Assembly: GCA_018350325.1 (NCBI GenBank)
Contig: JAEVLN010000002.1
Coordinates: 3,312,295-3,376,294 of the forward strand
Length of the DNA: 64,000 bases
Reading direction: 5' to 3'
Source: Globodera rostochiensis
Lineage: Eukaryota; Nematoda; Chromadorea; Rhabditida; Heteroderidae
A program made the position numbers and the translations under genes. The notes beneath the pieces are model-generated. The model saw nothing but the letters and a program-made list of their open reading frames with translations, had not been told where the DNA came from and did no database searches. Position 1 is the stretch's first letter; the number at the start of each line of letters is the position of its first letter. Below, in pieces: positions 34,878 through 46,700 of the stretch.

Positions 34878-37423
34878 TCAGCTGGAATCCTCCGACGACG
34901 AACTTTCCTCCGTTGGTTTTGGCGGTGGTTTTTTCTTCGCCATTGGCGGCGCCACCTTTTGTTGCTGCTTCGGAGTCATTTCCGTTGCGACTTTTCCCGT
35001 TGTCTCCGCCTCACTGTCGCTTGTGTCTTCCTTGCGTCGTTTCAGTTGCTGCTCCATTTTCCCGGCTGCCGCTTTTCCCGGCGTCGTTTTCGATTGGGTC
35101 GGTTGCGCTTCGCTGTCACTCGTCTCCGTCGACGAAGTGCTGCTGCTTGCCTTCTGCTGCTGCGTCTGTACCGTCTTTTTGGTTGGTGCCGCCGGCGTTG
35201 TCTTGAACGCGCCTCCGCCGCCATTCTCTTCCCCTTCTGCTGGTTGCGCTTCCTCCTTCACTTTGGATGGAGAATAATCCACCTGGAAAGTGCATTTGAA
35301 CAAAATGATAAAATCAGGATCAAGAAAAATCGTTAGATATCAATACGACATCATCTAAGAATCTGATTTTTGAAAATATTGTGGCTTTGCATTTATGCCC
35401 CCCCAAATGAAATTGGAAAAAGAATTTAAGTGGAAAATCATATTTGAAAAAACTTATTCAGATGATGTCATATGATAAATCTAACGATTTATTCGTAATC
35501 AACGTCCTTAATAACCCCTGGACAGTGTTTTTTAATTTGATTTGACTTATATTTCGTCTTAAGTCTAACGGAAAAATACCCGACATTTTTGGTGTCCAAA
35601 ATTCCAAAATTTGAGCAAAGTCGCATCGGACAATATTTTACTAATAATTAATTACACACCATTCCAGACACAAAGCCCTTTGGGGTGTTCTCGTTGGGCC
35701 TCCCACGCTTGTCCAATAAACCATCTTTAATCATCGCCTTCTTCTTTGATGCCACCGGCCCAAGCCCCCACTTGCGCTTAAAATATTTCGAAATTGCATC
35801 TTATAATATATACAATATATGGATGTTTGTGAGTCAACTCACAGCGTAAGTGTCGCGCTCCATGATGACGCGTTTGATCTTTGCCACCACTCCGTGGTCA
35901 GTGATTGCAATCGTTGACGTGGTCATTAAGGCAATCGCTAAACCATTTTGTATCAAATGTCGAGGAGTTTCAATGATACCAATACAAACGGCTTCCCCTT
36001 TCGTCGTCACAATCACAATCTCGTCGTTCAGTTCAATTCCATTCTCATAACGCAAAATACCGGGAATCAATATTTTGGCACCGTAACAGATGGCATTTAT
36101 CTATAAAGAATAATATTATAGAATTGTGACTGCAGTTCCGATCCCTTCCGACTAAAAGATCAAATCACTCACCGAACTGTCCTTGACCACGAGACGTTTG
36201 TGCTGGACCAAAAGTGCTTCCAGCGGGCGGATGATGCGTCGCAAATAACTTTCGTCTTTGTTCTGGTCGTAAAGATATTGCGCGTCCAGAATATCGTGGA
36301 GTGTGACAATGTGATCATTTTCCCCGGTCACCCCTGACCGGACCCGTCGCAACTCTTGCATCTGCGCCCCAACGCCCAACATGAGGCCGAGATGGACGAT
36401 GTGAGTGCGGACGTAAGTGCCTGCCTCGCAACTCATCCAGTAGACGCCCATTTGCTGAGATGGATTGTACTCGATCATCTTGCACTCGTACACCGTGCGA
36501 ATGCGCAGCTGACGCTTCACTGCGGAGATCAATGGCGGACGTTGAAACAACGCCCCCGTCAGCTGAAGAAACAATTGAAAATTTGCAATCGAATAAAGGA
36601 CAAAAAAAAACAAAAAAAACTTATATCTAAAAACAACGGGAATCCAAGTCTCGACCTTATCCAAAGCCTGCCGAATGGTCTTCACGGAATCAACTCGGTT
36701 GTGCAGTTTGAAAATTGCCACATATTCCTTCCCTGCATTCTGTTGAGACTTTGCAAGACGAGTGGTGCAGTCGATGCACACAACGAGAACACCAGAAACC
36801 TAAATAAAAATAAAAGGATCTTAAGTTTCTTTTCTTTACAGATCGTATCCCAGAGATTAGTCTTTCAGCAAAATGTCTTTTAATCGAATTTCCTTTGTTT
36901 TTGCTTTTGGCCAATCCCCAACCACTTTCCTCCACCGCCCAAAATTTTTTCAGGTTATGGGTCTGCTTCTGAAGATATTTTAATTGCTGGATAAATGAAA
37001 TACCTTTGGGTCCAAAGTGCCGCTATGCCCCGTTTTTTTGACACGCAAAATTCGTTTGACCCACGCGACTACTTCGTGGCTGGACGGATTAGAGGGCTTA
37101 TCCAAATTAAAATAGCCAGCCGAAATGTACTCCTTGATGTCGCGCTTCAACGGGGAGCACCCTTCTACGAGCGGAGTGTAATGGCTGGTTCGTATATTCA
37201 GCTTATCAAAATTCTACAAGAATTGGGTCAAAAGACTTGTTGCCTTAGTCCGTAGCTTACCTTTAGGAGCAAAGGCCAATCCTCACTGAGTGCTTTAGGC
37301 TCTTCATTGGAAGGTTTCAGAACGTAATTTGCTCCAACGGACTGAACATTCTATTTTAAGCAACTGCGAAAAAAACAAAAAAACACATACCTCATCAGCT
37401 AAGTCCCGCGATTTCTTTCCCAT
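34878..37423 (-). CDS. DKC1: Dyskerin, H/ACA snoRNP pseudouridine synthase
   Basis: Catalytic subunit of H/ACA ribonucleoproteins that isomerise uridine to pseudouridine in rRNA and other RNAs. Start ATG 37423 ([11 protein letters not shown]). Exons then give [18 protein letters not shown] and [13 protein letters not shown], the TruB-family motif with the catalytic Asp in GTLDP, followed by [26 protein letters not shown] and [12 protein letters not shown], a PUA-domain part ([27 protein letters not shown]), and [20 protein letters not shown]. The last exon (35284-34878) is a Lys/Ser/Glu-rich low-complexity nuclear tail ending [10 protein letters not shown]. Length and order match. It starts divergently from Ran, 730 bp away. 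Confidence 0.96.
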
Positions 37424-38155
37424 TTTTAGATATTAATTTGTTTATCTATAAGATATGATCAAACATTTATAGCCAAGTGAAAGTTTCTGAGGGGAGGAAA
37501 AACTAAAATTATGACTGGTGAAGACCGGGCGAACGAACGAAGGAACAAAAATATAAAGAATCGCACGCGCATTGCGTTTCTCACACGTTCAGGACGAAAC
37601 GGTTATTTTTAAATTTGCGCTTTTAACTGGGCCCTTTTACAAAACGCAAAGACTATTAGTAATTGACAAATGAGAGAGTTTGATACCATTTGCTCTTACA
37701 TCGCACTATTCTTTCTTTCTGCTTCTTTGTTTATTGCACTGTCACGCACAAACACATCGGCGGGCCTTCGTCAATTTGAATTTGCAAAAGGAAGGGTATA
37801 CTAAAGCTGTCGGTCCTGGAACCCGGACCTTAAAATCTCATGCTTTTTGAATTATTTTGAGCCGAAAATGCTTTATTGGAAAATGTTGAATTTAAAATAT
37901 ATAAAAATCGCAATTTTTATGTGAACCGACTTAAATAAGCTAATCGCCTAGCTTTTTTCCTTGTCCGTTTCCGAGTGGTCCCTGCGCCTTTTTAGCCCAT
38001 TCACAATTTATTTGCCTTTCTGAAATAATAGCAACTCTCAGTCTTTCCACTATTTTTTATAAAGCTAATGTGATCACGTTGAGTTGGCTCTTACGTTTAT
38101 CATGGTCAAAAGCATTTTATTATTTAGCGTTTTATTTGGGAAAAATTTTGCATCA
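37424..38155. promoter_or_regulatory. Shared upstream region of dyskerin and Ran
   Basis: About 730 bp separate the divergent start codons of dyskerin (37423, minus) and Ran (38156, plus). No open frame or repeat is apparent. It is AT-rich with a GC patch near 37980. A bidirectional promoter is likely from geometry only; no specific motif is claimed. Confidence 0.4.
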
Positions 38156-39113
38156 ATGAACCAAGAGCAAGACAATATCCCAACCTTCAAGCTTGTGTTG
38201 GTTGGTGATGGTGGTACCGGGAAGACAACCTTTGTGAAGCGCCACTTGACTGGAGAGTTCGAGAAAAAATACATCGGTTGTCATTGGCTTTATACTTGCT
38301 CATTAACTCCCACACTTCAGCTACGCTCGGTGTTGAGGTACATCCTCTCACCTTCCACACCTCGCGGGGTCAAATCCGCTTCAACGTCTGGGACACGGCC
38401 GGCCAGGAAAAGTTCGGCGGGCTTCGTGATGGCTATTACATCCAAGGGTTTTTTGGTGACTATTATTTTGATGCACTTTTATTAGGCCAATGTGCTGTTG
38501 TCATGTTCGACGTGACCGCCAGAGTTACGTACAAAAACGTGCCAAATTGGCATCGCGATTTGGTTCGAGTATGCGAGAACATTCCAATTGTGTTGGTGGG
38601 CAATAAAGTGAGCATATAAGAAACGGCTTAATTTTGGGCTTTTACTCCCTCAAATTCAGGTGGATGTCAAAGATAGGAAAGTGAAGGCAAAGAGCATTAC
38701 TTTCCACCGCAAAAAGAATCTCCAGGTACGTATTGCTAAAACGTGTAATCGAGAGCAATTCTATAGTATTGTCCAGGCGGGAATGTATAAAAAGGAGCAA
38801 TTAATTTGCCAAAATTCAATCGATTAGTCAACTCTGGAATATAGTTTAATAAAAGGTCTCCGATACTACACAAGAATCTTGATGTCGCGTTTTTTAGTAT
38901 TACGACATTTCGGCGAAGAGCAACTACAACTTCGAGAAACCGTTCCTTTATCTGGCGCGAAAACTGATCGGTGACCCGAACTTGGAGTTCGTGGCCATGC
39001 CAGCGCTCGCTCCGCCCGAAGTACAAATGGACCCTACACTGGCCGCCAAATACGAGCAAGAGGTGGCAGAAGCGGCGAGTGCCGAACTTCCGGATGACGA
39101 CGAGGACATTTGA
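38156..39113 (+). CDS. RAN: Ran nuclear transport GTPase
   Basis: Drives nuclear import/export and spindle assembly. G1/P-loop [14 protein letters not shown], switch [16 protein letters not shown]3 [40 protein letters not shown]4 [14 protein letters not shown]5 [15 protein letters not shown], then [17 protein letters not shown] and the acidic C-terminus DDDEDI. Start ATG 38156, stop 39111. Almost identical to metazoan Ran. One oddity: at 38446-38487, between IQ and QCAVV, 14 codons ([14 protein letters not shown]) are open in frame. Removing 39 bp restores the expected spacing but needs GG-AG or GT-GG borders, while the only GT-AG choice is 30 bp and leaves three extra residues. Convergent with the J-protein gene. 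Confidence 0.96.
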
Positions 39114-39311
39114 AAGCCGAATGGTTTGACAGTAAAATTTCCGAGACTGCAATTTTGAGAAGAAAAAGTTACGTCCATTGTTTCAATTCATTGTTTGATC
39201 AGTAAAAACGATAAAACCCAAACAACTTTCACTCCAATTGAAGTAGGAGCGTTCTTTGAAAGTGTATTGAGACTGTCTTTATTACTACTAATGACATTTC
39301 GTATTATATCA

Positions 39312-41112
39312 TCACCGGCAATATAAAAAGAAGACAAGAAATGCGATTGGTAATATGACAACGTAGTTTTTTATTTGTTTCCGTGACCTCTTTTGTTTTT
39401 CTAGAATTTCGAGCCTGTACAGCTGTTCAAAAGTGGGAATAGGCATTTTATCCCGATTTCTGCGCTCCGTCAGTTCGGCATGGAGCCGCTTCTCCAACAC
39501 CTCTCGCTCCAACACTCGCGGATCCTTGTACATCTTGGAGGTTTGATGAGAGTGCCAAAAAAAATCGCTCGTTGTGTCCGCTCGTCTCCAATCGTGGAAC
39601 ATCCGTCGTCTTCTGAAACAGATCAAAACGACGTAGTCAGAAAATTGGAAAGGGGGCAGCTAGAGCGATGAGGCAACCGGTTTTTTACATTTTAAGCACA
39701 TTTTAATTGAACCTGCTCAGTTTTGTCCAAAAACCTTTCCATCAAATTGCAAAATTCCAATTTTCGATGACGAACTTTAGGGCAATTCTCTCTCTCACGC
39801 TACAAATATATTTTTTTCGTCAAAAACCATAGGGGACCTCTTTGTTGTGTCGGCTTCCCCAATACTTTTCAAATTTTGGTTTAATAATCAATCCAATTCC
39901 ATCGTTTTCCGCCCCTTAATTTTTGACGAGAATTCCTGTCTTACCGGTTTTCTTGTTGAAAGTGTTCAAAGTCCTTAAAGTCAATGTCCAAATCCGTCCA
40001 ATCCTTCTGTTTTTCCGCAGTCCCAAAGCCTGCGTGGCGTCCAGAGTAATTCGCTTGAGATTTGCGCATTCCAACGGGCAAATGTGGTCTTTTTGCCGTG
40101 AGGGCAGTCATAGATTTGGCGCTTTTCTTCTGAGCCCAATACTTCATACGCCTCAGTTATCTATTTAGGGAAAAAATGTTAATTTATAATGGGCTTTTGA
40201 CAAAGCCAATCCGGTGCTGACACCAAAATCGGTGCACCAGATTGGAGGGGTCATGATTAAGACGCCATAACTTTGGTCTGTAAATCATCCCCATGTATTT
40301 GAAAGCACTAACAAATAATTCTTTAGAAGCATGATCAATTAAATTACAGTTTGATTCGGGTCTAAGCGTTTGATACTTCTATCGGCAAGTTGTCCTGTTT
40401 CGGACTGGAGTTCACCAGGGTGTGATATAATATAACAAAAAAGATGCCTAGTGAGCCAAATGGCGATTTTCCACACGCTTTAAGCTACATTTTTAAAAAA
40501 GACGAATCGGTTAGCATTTGCTCGATCGAAGGTTCAAAAACAGAGTTTCTGAAAGATACATTACCACTTCTTTGTTTGATTTGCTTTGCTGATGACTAAT
40601 TGCGACTGATTGCGCCACGACCGGGCCCGGGTTTGGGACCAGTCCGAACTCACGTTTTGGAACGCTTCAGCCGCTTTAACCTTGTCTTCTGGGTTCATAT
40701 CCGGATGATGCTTCTAAAATGTTTTTAAATGCTTCGTGATACTGATTCACTAATAAGTTGCATCCACCCCTGAAGCATCTTTCAGTTCCCATTTGCAAAA
40801 AATATGCAATTTTCGAGATATTGAACCAGTCCCCGTGTGCCTATGAAATAAGACCAATAAATGGGAAGAACGCACTTTGGTCAGCTCAAAGAACGCCGCT
40901 TTGATGTTTTTTGGGCTCGCACTTCGTTCCACCCCCAGAGTTTCGTAGTGATTTTTGTGGGCGGAGACATCGTTTAGCCGATAATTAGGCGCCGAAAAGG
41001 TCAAACACCGGCGGACGAACACCCGAAAAAGACATCGACAACACTCTGCACCAGAAAACCCACCAACTGTCGTGGGATACGGGGGAGGAATCCGCACAAC
41101 GGAAGCCAACAT
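39312..41112 (-). CDS. DNAJC4: J-domain protein, DNAJC4-like
   Basis: Probable membrane-anchored Hsp70 co-chaperone. ATG 41112 begins an Arg-containing, hydrophobic N-terminus that could target mitochondria. J domain: HYETLGVERSASPKNIKAAF, a KHHPDMNPEDKVKAAEAFQN exon near 40700 with the HPD motif, and ITEAYEVLGSEEKRQIYD. After that the frame ends unless a 52-bp GC-AG intron (40105-40054) is removed, giving NYSGRHAGFGTAEKQKDW in phase. The last exon (39613-39312) has ERRNRDKMPIPTFEQLYR and a C-terminal membrane segment VVILPIAFLVFFLYC. The DNAJC4 assignment rests on layout, so another DNAJC member is possible. The NIP45-like gene ends 145 bp upstream on the same strand, and the two may share a transcript. 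Confidence 0.8.
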
Positions 41113-41256
41113 TAGCAGCAAAAACGACAAAACGCATTAAACAAAAGAATAAAATATCAAAAATAAAGACCAATTGGCGAAAATAACATCAAAAAGGTAA
41201 ATGTAATTTGTGGTCGAAAATGTCTAACAGAAGAGAGAAACTGAGGAAGTTAATAA

Positions 41257-43048
41257 TTAATCAAAATGAAACACATCGATACAATCTCCATCCTCCAGGC
41301 CAAGCGATATAGGCGTTTCATTATCACCGATCAAATCTGAATTCGGTAAATCCTGATACTCGTAGAGGTTAACTTATGAAAAATTAAAATAATCAAAATC
41401 GGCGCCGCCGGACAAAATTTTTAGAGATTTGCATAAGAATCTGCCCTTTTTAAAGAAGCGAATTTCGCAGGGATTGTCCCACCTGAGTCCAAAATAAAGC
41501 GTGTCTTGGCAGGCTCCAGCCCGTGATCAGTACAAAACAGCTCTTTCAGTAAAGCGAATGTGGCATTCTGAAATTACTTTCCGTTCACAAACTCCAAAAG
41601 CGAAGGCAAAGAGACCGATTTTCGAGGAGAGACAGCGAATAAATATACGAATTTTAATATTTCTACGTACCCGGAGGGGGAAAGCGCTTCGGTGGCTACC
41701 CCCCCCCCCCCCACAAAACCTTTTCAAATTGCACTGCGAAGTTTTGATTGATTTTCGAACACAAAATCAATGAAATGCTTTAACAACAGCTGTTCCCCCT
41801 TTTTTGTTCTTCGCATCGCCTGACCACTGGTCAACAGGCTCCCTATGTTAGCCACAGCCCTAAAATATTTTCTGGGTACGTCCTTGAAATTGATAACAAG
41901 CTTAAAATGACCCATTTCGCTTTTGAATTCGATGTTTTGTTTGAATTTGTCTTGAAACCTTACCGGCAAGGCGCAAACAGTGACCGGTCTTCTCCCCTTC
42001 ATTTGGTACTTAAGTTTGACTCCTTTATCCTCTTCACTCTGTTCGAGGTCCTCAAATGCGTCTAATTCGATGGCGGTGCAATTGTCCGAAAGGCCTAACG
42101 CCAGCGGAGTGTCCTTTGGATCACAGCGTTTGTACTGTTTAGTGTACAAATTCACCCGTTTCGGGTCGATGTTCGTCCGTTCAGCAAATTCTTCGATTAC
42201 ATTAACTAACGGCTCAGCCTAAAATTTTAACTATTTCCGAATAACTTATGAAACTTACCAAATCACAAAAAAAGACTCTTTTCTGTCCTTTGGAAGAAAT
42301 GTTTATTCTGCAAACAATGGCCGAAGATGGCGGCGGTGGTTTGACTGGTAAAGACGCATAGTCCCCCGAATCCACTTCAGTTACTGAAAGAAAGCAAATT
42401 CTTAATGTAAATTGTTTATTAAGCTTACGGTCAATGACTCCAGTTAGGACGGGAGTGTCTGTTGGAATCAAACAAATTTCATGATCAACATGCGAAGTGA
42501 AATTGTGCAACGTATTATCTTTAAAAAACGATTTTTTTAATAAACTAAACGCAGACAGATTTAAACGGTTTCTTTCCCCCGTCGGGCTTTATGACTCTTG
42601 CAATTAATTACCTAGGTGGATTTTCGGTACTAATTTTCTTTGTAACCAGTCATTTTTCAAATTTTTTTACTTTACTTCCTCTTAGAAATGTTTCTAGGGG
42701 TTTTGGGGGCGTTGAATCCGAATATGACCTCTGTTTCAACCGATTCGCCCGGACCCAAATTCAAACTTGTCGAAAATTCAAAATTCCAATTCAATTTTGC
42801 CCAGCAAATCATTCATAGTGTTTCAAGGAAAATATTTGATCCTTGCCTTCCACATCCGAACTCAATGAGCTTTTTTCCGTTGTCGTTCTTTCATTTTTCC
42901 TCAACTGATTGCCATTTTCTCTGTTTGTACATTGGTTTGCTTCCACCTTTCGTAATGCCATGGCAGCCTTCGCCTTGTATTTGGAAAAATCGTTGTAATA
43001 GTCTTCATCACTGCTGCTGCTCTCATCCGAACAGGCCTTAGCGGTCAT
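41257..43048 (-). CDS. NFATC2IP: NIP45/Rad60-like protein with two SUMO-like domains
   Basis: ATG 43048 opens an acidic Ser-rich start (MTAKACSDESSSSDEDYYND). Middle exons include CLIPTDTPVLTGVIDR. First SUMO-like domain: CRINISSKGQKRVFFCDL, then LVNVIEEFAERTNIDPKRVN and DTPLALGLSDNCTAIELDAF. Second: GVKLKYQMKGRRPVTVCALP joined over a long intron (with a C12 run) to NATFALLKELFCTDHGLEPA, then TRFILDSDLIG and SLGLEDGDCIDVFHFD at the end. Tandem SUMO-like domains at the C-terminus are typical of NIP45/Esc2/Rad60 proteins, which link SUMO to genome stability. The exon structure between 42940 and 42530 is uncertain. It is divergent from DRG1, with a MITE between. Confidence 0.75.
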
Positions 43049-43208
43049 TACGTTTATTATTAAGTTCTAAATCATTACATTCGCCTTTAATAAGCTTGAG
43101 ACTCAACAAGAAGTTACCTATGCATGCATTAGGAATATTGAAACTCAGTCAATCTCCTGAAAATTTTGGGTCCCTTTTGTAAATCGCATATCCCGGGTTA
43201 CTAATAAA

Positions 43209-43555
43209 TAGGGCGGGGATTTATGTATATGCACATGCATATTTTTTTCCTAAACTGGCACAAAAACGTGTTTTCGGCTTGGTTCGCCATTTTTTCCATA
43301 TTTCGCCATTTTTCAAAAATTCCTTAACAAAAATGCAATAAAAATGAAAAATATATATACCACTATCGACTTTTTAAAAATTTTCAAAAATGCACCCCTA
43401 AAAATTGACTTTTTCGTGATTTGGGGAAATTTTATATTGAATTTGGAAAAATTTATGTGCATATTTTTTCATTTTATGTGCATATCTATTTTGCAATTTT
43501 TGGTGCATATTTTATGCGCATATTTCAAGATATGTGCATTTAAAACCCCGCCCTA
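43209..43555. mobile_element. hAT-like MITE between divergent genes
   Basis: The 347-bp element is flanked by perfect 8-bp direct repeats CTAATAAA (43201-43208 and 43556-43563). Its 10-bp termini TAGGGCGGGG are perfect inverted repeats, and the arms continue as imperfect palindromes rich in TATGCACAT/ATGTGCATA. No open frame of note. The 8-bp duplication and TAG start match the element at 19889. It sits in the upstream region shared by the NIP45-like gene and DRG1. Confidence 0.88.
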
Positions 43556-43785
43556 CTAATAAAAGTATTAAATTTCATTTATGCTTAAATTGAAGACTGT
43601 TAATTTTTATAACTCCCAACCAATCCTGAAATTTATATTGGATCATAATTTTCCAAATTAAATTATTTTGTTAGCAATTGTTTTGTATTTTGTATGGAAA
43701 GTTGTGTAAAGTGATTTCATAAGTTTAAAATTTTTTAGAATTTTATTGACGCAGCAGAATTAAGTGCAAATAGCCTCTGATATAA

Positions 43786-46700
43786 ATGTCTATACTCGAA
43801 AAAATACAGGAAATCGAAAATGAGGTCTATCTTTCGAAATTTGACACTTTTTTGATTCAAATAAAACTTCCAGATGGCCAGGACACAGAGAAATAAGGCT
43901 ACAATGGTGAGTGGCCGGCCGGTGATCATTTTTTGGTTATGTGCCTAACGAATTGGTCAAAAATGGCCAATTTTTCAAAATAACAAAAACATTTCGGGTG
44001 GGGGGGCAGCTGCCTCCCCCCTGCTGGATACGCCCTGCGCTTGTCACTGCGATTAATTACACAAATTCATTATTTTAGGGTCACCTCGGTTTGCTAAAGG
44101 CGCGATTAGCCAAGTTGCGGCGTGAATTAATCAGTCCGAAAGGTTAGAATGGCGCCATTTCGTAATTTTCAATTCTTTTAGGCGGTGGAGGGGGTGGCGG
44201 CGGCGAAGGATTCGATGTGGCAAAAACAGGCGATGCGCGGATTGGATTTGTCGGTGAGTTTACTTTCAGGGCTCCCATAATTCCAAATAAAAAACATCAT
44301 TTTAAAAAGCAATGTTTTGTTGGTAGAATTAAGGGTTTTTCCATTTTATTCATGAGTGTGTGTTGTGTGGTTCCCCCCCCCCCCACGGTAGTCATTTTTG
44401 AAACTTTTTAGGAATGGGTCGGCGGTGCTGATTAGGGTTATCGATTCCTGGTTTTACATTTTGGACATTTTTTAAGCGAAATTGACTAAATTTTATCACA
44501 AATGACTTTTTTGTACAAATAACAGCGTTTGTGAAGGTAAAAATCGTATAGGTATGTGTTAGTATGGGCCTTTGTATCCGTCAACAAATGAATCGCCGGT
44601 CAGTCATTCAAAATTATCTTTGGCGTTGTGTTTTTCCTAACCTTCGGTGGGTCAGTTAGCGCCCCGGGAGATTCCATCAGCCGTTCGTAGTTGTGCCTGT
44701 CCAGCACGGCCTTCTCCGTCCCCACCGACTCTTCGCCCTCAGAGCTGCTTTCGGCCTCTCCTCTCTTTTCTCCATTGCTGGGCACCTTCCATCTTTCCTC
44801 TTTTAACGGTTGGTACAGCGCGTCCTCCTCCTCTTCCTCTTCAGTCATCGGATTCACTTTCGTTTGATACGATTTTTCCTTTCCTCTCTCTATTCCTCTT
44901 CAGCACAATGATTAGCGGCTTTTCCTTCGGCGCATTCTGTTGCTGCTCGTCTCCAAGTGGGTCCGGGGTGTCCTCCCTCGTCCCCTCGTTGTATGTGCCC
45001 TCCTCGCCTTCCTCCTGCTCTGCCTCATTGACGCTTCCCCTCCTCGAAAGGGGTCTTTCGAACGGATGATCTCCACTGATTACGCTCCAAAGATTGTCTC
45101 CTTTCTCAACGGACAGATTTCTCTCGGAGTGCCGAGATAGACCAACGTTTGGAGGAGAATTGGCTCTGGTCTGTTCATCATTAAGCACCACCGATGGAAT
45201 ATCCGTGACGGAATTGCGCTTTTCGGCACTGTCTGTCGGTGGTCGTTCGGGGAAGTAAAATCCCTGAAATCCGCCGGCCATTGCGTCGTCGTCCGAAGAA
45301 AAAGGCGAACGGGGGGAGCGGACTTGCAAATTCTGTCTCTTTGTGCGCTGTATTTCCATCTCAAATTCATCGTCCACTTCTTCCTTTGGCAACTGCGAGT
45401 GGTCGCAGATAAAAATGTTTTGATAGGGCCGTGGGGACACTTCCCCTTCTGTCACTATTCGGTCGGCCAAAACTTCAACGAGTTTTGCCTCGTCGTCAGA
45501 GCATTTCGATGTTTTCTTCACCCTTTTCGTCTTCTTCGAACTGTTAGTCGAATCTCGACTGCAAAAAGACTTGGACTTAACATGGCCGTTGGACAAATCA
45601 TAATTGGAAAAGAATTTGTCTGTGCACGTTCCATAATTGCGGGTGCCCTTTTTCTCCTCATTTGCTGCAGGCGACGACTTGTTTTGTCGACGCGCGTTTC
45701 TGGCCTCTCGAAGTAAACTAAAAGGGAAACTTTGATCAGGGCCTTAACCCATACCCAAATAAAATTTGTCATCCAGGATGCGAAATGTTCTTTTTTCGGC
45801 CTTTGTTTTTTAATATTTTTTAAAGCAAGTAAAATATTTGGAAAATTAAAAAAATATTAAGAATTGTTTACACAGCCTAAATTTTTCGTAAAAAATTTCA
45901 CATTCATAGGGTTTTTCAAAAACCGGGACCGGGAATTTCCTAACCGGTCCCAGGTCGGGATCTCGTCCCGGCCTACTCTCGTAATTTCTTTAACTATTTT
46001 CTAAAAAATTTTTTTTTAATTTTGGTCAACAACGTTTTTTTCAGAAAAATTTTAGTTACGCACCCTGGAACAATCCTGCGATTTTTTGCAAAACATTTGT
46101 TTATTTTATTTTCATACCAAATTTGTCTGAAGGCTGCAATTATACAGCAGAAAAAGACCGAAACGCCAATTACGCCAATCATAATCAACAATCTGAATTT
46201 AATTGAATCGGAGGTGATTGGTTTATTGTTTGATGGGTTACTTGGTATTGTCGACCACTTCCATTGATTTTTCAATCACTTCTATGCCAAATTGTTCGAT
46301 TCTGATTCCTCCGAGGACTCGAGAAAGCGGGGCAATTTGAGCTGACAGAATATACTTCACCGTTGTCGGGTTGAGAGTTGATGTTGGGTTAAGCCGAATT
46401 GTGTTGGTCCTTTTGACGACAACAAAAGCGATTTCTGTCCTTACTCTGCCGGGGGGAAAGATCACTCGCAGAATGACAACACTCTCTCTGGAGAACACGG
46501 GCTCATCGTCAATGACTGCCGTTGTCTTATTGTTGATTTCGATTAAAGTCGATGACCGGTTTGTCTTCTGATTAACGCGGAGATCGGCCAAAGTTCCAGG
46601 ACATTCGGTTGGCATGTTGTCACAGTATTGGCTTAGGACTTTCGCTATTCTTCGACGTAAATATTGCTCGTAGGTTTCGTTTGTATGGAGCAGAACATTC

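Noticed and set aside
40018..40160. Frameshift or pseudogene in the J-protein gene
   Set aside because: A 52-bp GC-AG intron restores the frame exactly, so a lesion is not required.
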